Assembly: GCA_030623545.1 (NCBI GenBank)
Contig: JAUXLW010000113.1
Location: 1-5,215 of the forward strand
DNA: 5,215 nt
From: Acidimicrobiia bacterium
GTDB lineage: Bacteria > Actinomycetota > Acidimicrobiia > Spongiisociales > SHLN01
Reading direction: 5' to 3'
Position 1 is the first letter of the stretch; every line of letters starts with the position of its first letter. The notes below the pieces were generated by a model. It saw only the letters and a program-made list of their open reading frames with translations, was not told the origin of the DNA and made no database searches. The translations under genes were made by a program, and so were the position numbers. Positions 1 to 5,215 of the stretch are shown here, one piece after another.

Positions 1-884
1 GCCAACTCCAGGGCGGTGAGCGCGCCCCACTCCTGGTCGACCCGATAGAACGATGAGCTCTGGACCGCTCGTGTTGTAAGCAGCAGCTGGCCGTCTCCTC
101 GCATTGCCACCAGTGTTGCTTGAGTGCGCCCGATCTCCCGTCCGGTGTCATCGATTCGCCGTGTCCACTCGACGCCTGTTTCTTCGTCCTCAAAGCCGAG
201 AACGAAGCCCGCCTCGTCCCAGCCCAGGAGACGCTCGGTGGCCGGCAGGGTGGCAGATAGCAACGGTTCCGAAGTTGCCGGCCCGGCGACCCCGGCCACG
301 AACAGCTGCTGTTCGACACCATCGGTGCCGGCAACCGTCCACGCCAGGCGTCCCGGCTCGGTGGCGTGCCACGCCAACCACTTCACCGGGCCCGCGAGAG
401 GAAAGTACCCCGCATCCGATCCGACGTAGAGGGCAGTTTCGCCACCGTCCAGGTGCCGGAGGAAGGCGTAGGCGGATCCACTCGCATCCCAGGTGACCGG
501 AGGCGCATCCGGCCCAGCAGGAGACACGGCGTCCCCGATGTCGACGCTCTCCGGAGCGCTACCGTCGGCCGGCCAGATCAGCAACTCGAAATCAACAACG
601 CCGATGGTGACCACGAGACTCCCCGCCAAGCGCGGGATCTGAACATCGAGCAGCAAGATCGCTTCAGCCGAGCCTTGGGCCTCCTGCGCCTCGACGCCAC
701 TATCCGGCTCTGCGACCGACTCTCTCACCGGTCGGTCGGAGGGGCGAGAGACCGGGTACCAGATGAGAAGGCCGAAGATAAGGAGAATGAGAACGCCGGC
801 GACGAGCCAACCTGCTCGCGACCCTTGCACCGGTCGGGGCCGACGAGTGCCATCATCGAGAACGCGCACGGCGGACTGTTTCAC
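1..884 (-). CDS. Membrane-anchored protein with extracytoplasmic beta-propeller-like domain (3' end outside window)
   Basis: This frame is open from a GTG at 884 to the left edge, giving 294 complete codons with no stop; the C-terminus lies outside the window. A TAG stop sits five codons upstream of the GTG, so the start is GTG 884 or the GTG five codons further in; neither has a clear Shine-Dalgarno. Residues 1-24 are basic (R14, R15, R17, R23). Residues about 25-44 form one hydrophobic helix (GWLVAGVLILLIFGLL), followed by an acidic, low-complexity linker to about 75. That is the layout of a type II anchor with the rest outside the membrane. From about 75 on the protein is beta-rich, with repeats every 40-45 residues, several carrying W-D/W-H plus G-x-A-Y-x-F type strands (PVTWDASGSAYAF, VKWLAWHATEPGRLAW, LLGWDEAGFVLGF). 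This resembles TolB/WD40-like propellers, but I cannot name the family. It lies 32 nt downstream of the ScyD/ScyE-like lipoprotein gene, probably in the same transcript. Ligand and function are unknown. Confidence 0.85.
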   Translation of the reverse strand, partial: MKQSAVRVLDDGTRRPRPVQGSRAGWLVAGVLILLIFGLLIWYPVSRPSDRPVRESVAEPDSGVEAQEAQGSAEAILLLDVQIPRLAGSLVVTIGVVDFELLIWPADGSAPESVDIGDAVSPAGPDAPPVTWDASGSAYAFLRHLDGGETALYVGSDAGYFPLAGPVKWLAWHATEPGRLAWTVAGTDGVEQQLFVAGVAGPATSEPLLSATLPATERLLGWDEAGFVLGFEDEETGVEWTRRIDDTGREIGRTQATLVAMRGDGQLLLTTRAVQSSSFYRVDQEWGALTALEL

Positions 885-916
885 GGCACGTAAATTCTAG
901 GAGGGTGATCGGTGAG

Positions 917-2035
917 TCATGGAGAGGGCTCCGTGAACACGATCGGCGGCCCCGTAGACGTTGTTGCCACGAGATCATCGAATCGCAGCACCAGACCGCT
1001 GTTCGGTGCACTGAAAGCGCCGTGGACCGAGATGTAAATGCGATCCTCACCGTCGATGAGAAGCGCGGTTGGAAACGGAATCCTCTCCACCAACACGCGG
1101 CCTCCCGTCCAACCATCGCCTTCCGGCTCGAGACGTAGCAACCGCCCGGTCTTGCCCTGATACGGACTACCCGTGTCGCTGCCGTCGATGAACTCGATCA
1201 CGTACAGACGCCCGGCGGTGTCAAAGGCCAGGTCGATAGGGGTGGTCAATTGGTCGGCCGCCACGGCGAACGAGCCATCGGGGTGGAGCCGCAGAACCGC
1301 ACCACCTCCCGTCGGGTGAGGTAGTTGGCTGAATGAGGTCACATAGACCAGACCGTCGGGTCCCCGGGCTATGCCGGTCAGCACCTCGTGCCCTGCCACA
1401 TCGGAGAACACGTCGATCTCACCATCGAGTCCGGCCGCCAATACATGACCGGTCGCTCCGTCCGTGACGAGAAAGCGATCGTTGGCGTCATCCGGGATCA
1501 TGGCGAAGGGATTGGAGATGATGTTGATCTCGTCGAAGAAGTCGGGCTCTGTGGTTTGGATCGCAAAAGCCAGGAAGTCGGCCACGACCTCCGGCGGGGT
1601 GGCGGGTTCGGTGATCCTCAGGAGACTGCGGGCCAGGGGCACCTGGCCCTCGCCGGTGAGCAGATAGAGCTCTCCGCCCATCTCGGCCACATCGGCCGGG
1701 CCGATTGTGGCGCCGTGGACGTTGTAGAAGACGTAGGGAAGCTGCTCAATGATTCGCCGACGGACTCCCCCGGTGTCCACACAAGTCACCGATCCCGTCT
1801 CGGCCAGGTTTGACGTAGGCCCTTCCTTCACCACCTGACCCTCGGCCAGTCGGCCCGCCTCGGCCGCGCACAGGGCGCCATCGGCGAGCACCCATAGACC
1901 GCGGGGCTCGTTCAACCCGTCAAGAATGACCTCGAACTCCGAATCCCCGGATCCACAGGCGCTTGCCACCAACAGCATCGCCAGGGCCCAGCCGATGCTC
2001 CGGGTCCTTGGCCTCCCGGTGACGAGCGGGATCAT
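917..2035 (-). CDS. ScyD/ScyE-type lipoprotein with NHL-like six-bladed beta-propeller
   Basis: This is a complete 372-residue protein. The N-terminus is a lipoprotein signal: arginines at 8, 10 and 12, a hydrophobic core (about 14-24), then ASAC with C27 as the likely lipidated cysteine, followed by a flexible GSGDSE. The mature part has NHL/SMP-30-like strands: LNEPRGLWVLADGAL (41-55), a NPFAMIPDDANDRFLVTDGATGHV stretch (175-198), GIARGPDGLVYVTSF (221-235), TPIDLAFDTAGRLYVIEF (265-282) and TALLIDGEDRIYISVHG (323-339). The N-P-F...V-T-D-G/A...G pattern is typical of proteins annotated as ScyD/ScyE family. That name comes from cyanobacterial scytonemin clusters, but relatives are widespread with no proven role, so scytonemin synthesis should not be inferred here. 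C56 and C85 could form a disulfide in the exported protein. The start is fixed by the ATGA overlap with the upstream gene. It is probably anchored on the outer face of the membrane. Fold call: strong. Function: unknown. Confidence 0.92.
   Translation of the reverse strand: MIPLVTGRPRTRSIGWALAMLLVASACGSGDSEFEVILDGLNEPRGLWVLADGALCAAEAGRLAEGQVVKEGPTSNLAETGSVTCVDTGGVRRRIIEQLPYVFYNVHGATIGPADVAEMGGELYLLTGEGQVPLARSLLRITEPATPPEVVADFLAFAIQTTEPDFFDEINIISNPFAMIPDDANDRFLVTDGATGHVLAAGLDGEIDVFSDVAGHEVLTGIARGPDGLVYVTSFSQLPHPTGGGAVLRLHPDGSFAVAADQLTTPIDLAFDTAGRLYVIEFIDGSDTGSPYQGKTGRLLRLEPEGDGWTGGRVLVERIPFPTALLIDGEDRIYISVHGAFSAPNSGLVLRFDDLVATTSTGPPIVFTEPSP
2032..2035 (-). promoter_or_regulatory. ATGA stop/start overlap (translational coupling)
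   Basis: The TGA of the HAD-fusion gene (2034-2032) and the ATG of the lipoprotein gene (2035-2033) share an ATGA. The bases just before it read ACTAAAGG, so the only purine stretch abuts the start codon and leaves no normal spacer. The lipoprotein is therefore probably translated by ribosomes that have just finished the upstream gene. This supports co-expression of the two genes and fixes the lipoprotein start. Confidence 0.8.
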
Positions 2036-3558
2036 CCTTTAGTGCGGTGGACTTTCCCGGCCCTCGAAGTGGTGGCTCTCGACTTCGATGGTGAGCGGCG
2101 CCGCTTGCGGCCGCGCCGCTCCGGCGGGGTGGCGGGGCGTCCTCGCCGGTTCCATTGCGGGAAGTCGAAGTCCGAGGTAACCGAGCGCGGCAGAAGCAAA
2201 ACCGCTTGGAGGAAAGACTCGAGGTCGGGCGGGTCTTGAATGTTGACGTCGTAGCCCCAGTCCCGCAGTGTGCCAAAGAGACGGCGTAACTCGGGCTGGC
2301 CCCAGTTGATGGAGAAGCGGCCTATTCCCCAATCACGGAGCATCTTGAGCGAATCCCGTGCCTTCTCCGGTGCCGCCATGACCAGCGGTTTTAGGAAATC
2401 GATCGGACATTGAATGATCGCTCCCGGATGGCGCTCCGTCAGGCGCCGGAATCCCTTCTGTTCAAGATGCTCAATGCGGCCGTTGAACCAGATGTCCCGG
2501 TCGTCGAAAGCCTTATCGGTCAGTATGTTCAGGACCATGTCCACCAGCAAGCCACCGGCCATCAGATCGAGCTGGATTCCTCGACCGCGCTGCTGGACGC
2601 TCTCGACCACGTCCTCCGGGCCCAGCCATGCCATCTCGAGTGCCAGGGAGGTCATGAACGATTCGGGCCGCAACATCAACCTGGAACGCGACGCGTCGAG
2701 GTGTACATCGACCCCGGCCCAGCGGACGGTGGAGGCGAGGAATTGGCGGAGATTGATCTTGTTGCTCACAGCCTTGCGCACCAACTGGACCTGGCTCGGC
2801 AACGCATCTTCGCCCGGTATGAGTTGGGCCAGTCGGTAGCTGGCGCCGTGTGCCGTCCGTTGCGGCAGGTGCGTGCGTATCGACTCGAACACCGTGTTCG
2901 CATGCAAGACCCTGATGCCCTTGGTTGTGTCGTGACGCGCCACCGCTTTGATCAGGTCAGGCTCGTTGTCGATGTAGGCGAAGACGTGGTAGCCCCGCTG
3001 TCGGAAGTCATCTAGCGCCCTCACCTTCGACTCTGCCACGCCTTGCTCCCAGTCGCTCGGGTTCATGCAAAGCAGATCATTCGGGATCTGGACCCCGTAG
3101 GGCGCGCCGAGTTGATTCAACGACTGAAGCGTCACCTCACGGAGTCTCTCGGGTCGGCCGGTAATAAAGCCGACGGAGGTGTTGTCCTGAATCTGGAACC
3201 AGCGAATCATCTCCATCACCCCCGGGAAGGGACGATGGGATTCGAGAATGACGTCTGGCTCCCAGCGCTGCTCCAGGTACCAGGCGAGCACTTCCTCGCG
3301 GATCCCGGCAGGCAGGTCGAGACTCGCCAACAATCTGCCCACCTGGTTCTCGTGAACTTTGATACGGGACAACCGCAGGCGGTCGAAATACGAGGTGGAA
3401 TGAGCCCGGTCGTACGCCCACAGAACCGCCAGGATGACATGACGCATATCGATGACGGTCCCGTCGATGTCGCATGTCAGCAACAGGTGCTCGTCCGGGA
3501 ATTTTCGACGCGCACGTCGATAAGAAGTCGAAAGGGATCTCATCCAGTTAGCCGGCAT
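2032..3558 (-). CDS. HAD-superfamily phosphohydrolase fused to a GDPD/menorin-like domain, with basic tail
   Basis: This is a complete 508-residue cytoplasmic protein with no signal or membrane helix. Residues about 24-230 are a HAD hydrolase. Motif I is CDIDGT (nucleophile D30, acid/base D32), motif II is FITGR (T133), the motif III lysine is probably K178 (ESKVRAL), and motif IV is AYIDNEPD (D197, D201). The roughly 100 residues between motifs I and II would form a helical C1 cap. All catalytic positions appear present, so Mg-dependent phosphatase activity is plausible; the substrate is unknown. Residues about 260-465 look like a divergent TIM barrel of the glycerophosphodiester phosphodiesterase or FAM151/menorin type. 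Clues are GVDVHLDASRSRLMLRPESF (282-301), GRGIQLDLM (325-333), DIWFNGRIEHLEQKG (355-369), FSINWG (415-420), and an ending like a GDPD last strand (GYDVNI...VTSDFDFP). I see no HRG, so this half may be inactive or only bind a ligand; the assignment is tentative. Residues 471-508 are 16/38 Lys/Arg and probably disordered. The start is ATG 3558, supported by AGGAG six bases upstream. It is the first gene of the leftward unit. Confidence 0.92.
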   Translation of the reverse strand: MPANWMRSLSTSYRRARRKFPDEHLLLTCDIDGTVIDMRHVILAVLWAYDRAHSTSYFDRLRLSRIKVHENQVGRLLASLDLPAGIREEVLAWYLEQRWEPDVILESHRPFPGVMEMIRWFQIQDNTSVGFITGRPERLREVTLQSLNQLGAPYGVQIPNDLLCMNPSDWEQGVAESKVRALDDFRQRGYHVFAYIDNEPDLIKAVARHDTTKGIRVLHANTVFESIRTHLPQRTAHGASYRLAQLIPGEDALPSQVQLVRKAVSNKINLRQFLASTVRWAGVDVHLDASRSRLMLRPESFMTSLALEMAWLGPEDVVESVQQRGRGIQLDLMAGGLLVDMVLNILTDKAFDDRDIWFNGRIEHLEQKGFRRLTERHPGAIIQCPIDFLKPLVMAAPEKARDSLKMLRDWGIGRFSINWGQPELRRLFGTLRDWGYDVNIQDPPDLESFLQAVLLLPRSVTSDFDFPQWNRRGRPATPPERRGRKRRRSPSKSRATTSRAGKVHRTKG

Positions 3559-3564
3559 TGGATT

Positions 3565-3569
3565 CTCCT
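3565..3569 (-). promoter_or_regulatory. Ribosome binding site of the HAD-fusion gene
   Basis: AGGAG on the minus strand lies six bases before ATG 3558. This favours that start over the in-frame ATG at 3543, which has no comparable site. Confidence 0.75.
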
Positions 3570-3583
3570 GACCGGGCTGTCCC

Positions 3584-3609
3584 CTCGATCCCCGACCGGG
3601 GGGCTCGAG
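3584..3609 (-). other. GC-rich hairpin in the leader of the leftward unit
   Basis: CTCGA (3584-3588) pairs with TCGAG (3605-3609), and inside it CCCC (3590-3593) pairs with GGGG (3598-3601) around a four-base GACC loop. There is a small asymmetric internal bulge at 3602-3604. It lies 15 bases upstream of the AGGAG ribosome site of the HAD-fusion gene. It could fold in that leader RNA and affect ribosome access, but no T-run follows on either strand, so it is not an intrinsic terminator. The function is inferred only from position. Confidence 0.4.
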
Positions 3610-3700
3610 CTGATCAAACCGAGTCGAAACCGAAGCCTAACTATGAACCAGTGTAGCTCCTTCGATTGGCCGTTGCCTATACTGCCGGCACAGCGCCAAT

Positions 3701-3728
3701 TTGATCAATCAGCTTGCGGGCGCACAAT
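3701..3728 (+). promoter_or_regulatory. Candidate sigma70-like promoter for the homocysteine methyltransferase gene
   Basis: TTGATC (3701-3706, four of six matches to TTGACA) is followed after 16 bases by CACAAT (3723-3728, four of six matches to TATAAT). A transcript would start near 3735, just before the hairpin at 3748-3787, leaving a leader of about 100 nt. The boxes are imperfect. A TATACT at 3678-3683 is an alternative -10, but I found no matching -35 for it. Confidence 0.35.
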
Positions 3729-3730
3729 AA

Positions 3731-3810
3731 ATGCAGCTAAAGCGACGAGCAGACCGCTCACAGCCCGGCTGTAAGCGGTTTTCTGCTTTGCCACCCCGCA
3801 GCTGGTGCAT
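3731..3810 (+). promoter_or_regulatory. Possible structured leader RNA of the methyltransferase gene
   Basis: ATGCAGCT (3731-3738) can pair with AGCT and GCAT (3800-3803 and 3807-3810), separated by a three-base GGT bulge. This gives an eight-pair outer helix that would close over the strong hairpin at 3748-3787. A closed outer helix around an inner stem, ending about 10 bases before the ribosome site, is the general layout of a cis-regulatory RNA. I see no conserved core of a SAM, SAH or cobalamin riboswitch. The outer helix alone could be chance. Confidence 0.3.
3748..3787 (+). terminator. Terminator-like hairpin (candidate attenuator) ahead of the methyltransferase gene
   Basis: CCGCT-C-ACAGC (3754-3764) pairs with GCTGT-A-AGCGG (3768-3778) across a three-base CCG loop: ten pairs with one C/A mismatch. 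TTTTCTGCTTT follows directly, as in an intrinsic terminator read rightward. In a longer fold, AGCAGA (3748-3753) also pairs with TCTGCT (3782-3787), giving 16 pairs with a TTT bulge and tying up part of the T-rich tract. It sits 48 bases before the start codon of the homocysteine methyltransferase and far from the end of any rightward gene. Attenuation in the leader is therefore more likely than ordinary termination. The U tract is interrupted, so termination efficiency is uncertain. Confidence 0.5.
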
Positions 3811-3820
3811 GGCGCACGAC

Positions 3821-3832
3821 AGGAAGGGGAGG
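3821..3832 (+). promoter_or_regulatory. Ribosome binding site of the methyltransferase gene
   Basis: The purine-rich stretch AGGAAGGGGAGG ends three bases before ATG 3836 and offers several registers for pairing with 16S rRNA, with spacings of 3 to 11 bases. The in-frame ATGs further upstream (3731 and 3809) lack such a site and lie within or at the edge of the leader hairpins. ATG 3836 is therefore the chosen start. Confidence 0.75.
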
Positions 3833-3835
3833 CTC

Positions 3836-4810
3836 ATGCCCGCTAGATCGAACCGGAAGACGCCCGGGTGGCTCGAGGATGACAAGATCCTCGTCGCGGA
3901 CGGCGGTATGGGTACGACCCTCTTTGGCCTCGGCCTCGATAACGGTGACAGTCCCGAGCTGTGGAACGTCGATTTTCCTGATCGGATCGCCGGCGTCCAC
4001 CGCGCCTACGTCGAGGCGGGGGCCGACATCATCCTCACGAATACATTCGGGGGTTCGGCACCGCGTCTCGCCCGACACGGCCTCCGGGACCGTTGTAGGG
4101 AGTTAAACGCGGCGGCGGCTCGGGTTGCCAGCGACGTAGCGGCGGAGGCAGATCGCCTGGTGCTCGTGGCAGGCTCGATGGGCCCGACGGGTGATCTCAT
4201 GGCTCCCCTCGGCGAATTGACCATTGAGGAGGGAATCGAGATCTTCTCCGAGCAAGCAGAAGCCCTGGTCGAGGCCGGCGTCGACCTCCTCTGGATCGAG
4301 ACCATGTACTCGATTGAGGAGCTGACGGCCGCCTTTACGGCCGCGAGCCGGTTCGATGTTCCCATTATCACCACGATGAGCTTCGACAGTCACGGTCACA
4401 CGATGATGGGCGTGGCGCCCGGGGCGCTGGCCGACTGGTGGAGCCGGCAGGATCCCCGACCAATCGCCGTCGGCGCCAATTGCGGGATCGGCCCCAGTGA
4501 GGCCCTCTACGCCGTGTCGGCGCTGCTGGCAGCTTCGCCGGATGCGATCGCAGTTGCGAAGAGCAACTGCGGAGCTCCCGCCCTCCAGGGTCTGGACGTT
4601 TCCTATCCGATTGGGCCGGGGGGGATGCGGACATACGCCGAAGTGGCAATCGACGTCGGAGTCAGGATCATCGGAGCATGCTGCGGTTCTAACTCCGATC
4701 ACATCCGGGTAATCCGGGATGTGATCGACGGATATGAGAAGGGTGCATCGCCGACCCCCCACGAAATCAAAGAGAGGCTGAGTGAGGTGGAAGCCGGATC
4801 GGTCGGCTAG
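3836..4810 (+). CDS. Stand-alone homocysteine S-methyltransferase (zinc-dependent)
   Basis: This is a 324-residue cytoplasmic enzyme of the Hcy-binding family (BHMT, MmuM and the MetH N-terminal module). It is expected to transfer a methyl group to homocysteine, making methionine. Family signatures in order: ADGGMGTTL (21-29) at the start of the barrel, TNTFGG (68-73), GSMGPTGD (113-120), IETM (154-157), GANCGIGP (213-220), AKSNCGAP (241-248) and ACCGSNSDHI (281-290). The three zinc-binding cysteines would be C216, C282 and C283, all present. The length fits the single-domain members: there are no folate-, cobalamin- or SAM-binding modules, so it is not a full MetH. GANCGIGP is closer to MetH/bacterial BHMT-like proteins than to MmuM, but the methyl donor (betaine, S-methylmethionine, another methylated compound or a corrinoid partner) cannot be read from the sequence. 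Two in-frame ATGs upstream (3731, 3809) would add an atypical Arg-rich extension and are not favoured. It is transcribed divergently from the HAD-fusion unit and may be controlled by the hairpin in its leader. Confidence 0.94.
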   Translation: MPARSNRKTPGWLEDDKILVADGGMGTTLFGLGLDNGDSPELWNVDFPDRIAGVHRAYVEAGADIILTNTFGGSAPRLARHGLRDRCRELNAAAARVASDVAAEADRLVLVAGSMGPTGDLMAPLGELTIEEGIEIFSEQAEALVEAGVDLLWIETMYSIEELTAAFTAASRFDVPIITTMSFDSHGHTMMGVAPGALADWWSRQDPRPIAVGANCGIGPSEALYAVSALLAASPDAIAVAKSNCGAPALQGLDVSYPIGPGGMRTYAEVAIDVGVRIIGACCGSNSDHIRVIRDVIDGYEKGASPTPHEIKERLSEVEAGSVG

Positions 4811-4854
4811 GAGCCTGTTGACCAATGCATGTCACCGATCTCGACGACCAGTCA

Positions 4855-5215
4855 TCACCACTCGCGGCGTCCTCGGTCCCGCCATTCCACCCGAGGAGTG
4901 GCAAAACCTCGTTCTTGCGACTGGCGCGCCTGGCCGCCGATCTCGGCAACGGCATTAATCAACAGGTTCCTAGGTGTGACAGAGCCGTCCGGCGCTTTGA
5001 ACGGCGGGAGGTCGCCGGCCCGCCACGCCTTGATGTAGGTCAAACAGTTCTCGTCGCGACCCAGCAGGGCATCCTCCGCCAGGCGGTACGAAGAAGACCG
5101 GCGATCGACCGCCTCGTTGTCGCCTTCGATAATTGCGGCCGCTATGGCCTGCATCGCAGATGATGCGCCCGCGAACAGCTCCACGTTGCGCTCGATCTCC
5201 TCGGGGCGATCGAGC
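4855..5215 (-). CDS. C-terminal 119 residues of an unrecognised protein (5' end outside window)
   Basis: A leftward frame is open from the right edge to a TGA at 4857-4855. Visible residues 1-60 look alpha-helical, alternating acidic and Ala-rich stretches (PEEIERNVELFAGASSAM, then AIAAAIIEGDNEAVDRR). Then come NCLTYIKAWRAGDLPPF (56-72), a turn with APDG, TPRNLLINAVAEIGG (80-94), and an Arg/Trp-rich end. There is no signal, membrane segment or motif I can assign to a family. A GTG at 5184 with GAGGAG 12 bases upstream could start a 109-residue protein. However, the frame continues unbroken above it with the same helical character, so a longer gene running off the edge is more likely. The overlapping rightward frame over 4825-5163 has Arg-rich, shadow-like composition. 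The gene converges on the methyltransferase gene with a 44-nt gap holding no convincing terminator on either strand. Confidence 0.72.
   Translation of the reverse strand, partial: LDRPEEIERNVELFAGASSAMQAIAAAIIEGDNEAVDRRSSSYRLAEDALLGRDENCLTYIKAWRAGDLPPFKAPDGSVTPRNLLINAVAEIGGQARQSQERGFATPRVEWRDRGRREW

Noticed and set aside
226..238. CAGGAGACGCTC resembling part of a cobalamin-riboswitch B12 box; also CAGGAGA in the leftward leader near 3570
   Set aside because: The first is inside a coding region and lacks the rest of the box; the second is simply the ribosome binding site of the HAD-fusion gene.
912..1037. Plus-strand small frame of 41 codons starting at GTG 912, with AGGAGG seven bases upstream (899-904)
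   Set aside because: The Shine-Dalgarno match and spacing are good, but the frame is antisense to the end of the lipoprotein gene, the peptide has no recognisable feature, and no plus-strand promoter is evident. I treat it as fortuitous.
917..2035. Scytonemin biosynthesis suggested by the ScyD/ScyE resemblance
   Set aside because: No scytonemin core genes (ScyA, ScyB, ScyC types) are in the window, and ScyD/ScyE-like propellers are widespread outside that pathway.
1589..2136. An 18-base direct repeat, CTCCGGCGGGGTGGCGGG, at 1589-1606 and 2119-2136
   Set aside because: Both copies encode the same low-complexity peptide PATPPE in two different genes, in Pro/Ala-rich segments of GC-rich DNA. 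There are no further copies or mobile-element features.
3611..3707. Inverted pair TGATCAAA (3611-3618) and TTTGATCA (3700-3707) in the divergent intergenic region
   Set aside because: Eight matched bases in a region this size are expected about once by chance, and the copies are about 90 bp apart with no extended symmetry. It could be an operator pair, but the sequence does not support that.
2410..3774. Long open frames on the plus strand (201 and 243 codons) opposite the HAD-fusion gene
   Set aside because: They lie antisense to a gene with clear motifs, have Arg/His/Gln-rich composition without domains, and reflect the GC-rich codon pattern of the opposite strand.
4805..4815. Short hairpin GGCT-AGG-AGCC at the end of the methyltransferase gene
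   Set aside because: Only four pairs with a three-base loop and no T-run follows, so it does not qualify as an intrinsic terminator.

Overview
This is a high-GC bacterial window. Its style suggests an actinobacterium, possibly an uncultured member of the Acidimicrobiia: GC-ending codons, a GTG start, a compact ATGA-coupled gene pair, and a lipoprotein signal followed by Gly/Ser/Asp. That placement is an impression from sequence style, not a phylogenetic result. I see no tRNA, rRNA, CRISPR array, insertion sequence, integrase or attachment site.

Layout. Bases 1-3558 form a leftward run of three genes that looks like one transcription unit. The first (3558 to 2032) encodes a 508-residue two-domain protein. 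It has an N-terminal HAD-type phosphohydrolase with a recognisable motif set, a C-terminal region resembling a GDPD/menorin-like TIM barrel, and a strongly basic tail. It overlaps by 4 nt (ATGA) a 372-residue lipoprotein of the ScyD/ScyE type (NHL-like six-bladed beta-propeller). After a 32-nt gap comes a GTG-started protein with one membrane anchor and a second beta-propeller-like extracytoplasmic domain, cut off by the left edge. The unit would therefore make one cytoplasmic phosphohydrolase-like protein and two surface-exposed propellers. I know of no named system with this composition.

Bases 3559-3835 separate this unit from a divergent rightward gene. On the rightward side this 277-bp region holds a candidate promoter and a strong terminator-like hairpin (3748-3787) that may be enclosed by a second helix, suggesting a regulated leader RNA. 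On the leftward side it holds a small GC-rich hairpin and a good ribosome binding site. The rightward gene (3836-4810) is a stand-alone, zinc-type homocysteine S-methyltransferase of 324 residues, expected to make methionine from homocysteine and an unidentified methyl donor.

After a 44-nt tail-to-tail gap, the right end holds the last 119 codons of a leftward gene that I do not recognise. Its function, and whether it relates to the methyltransferase, cannot be told from this window.
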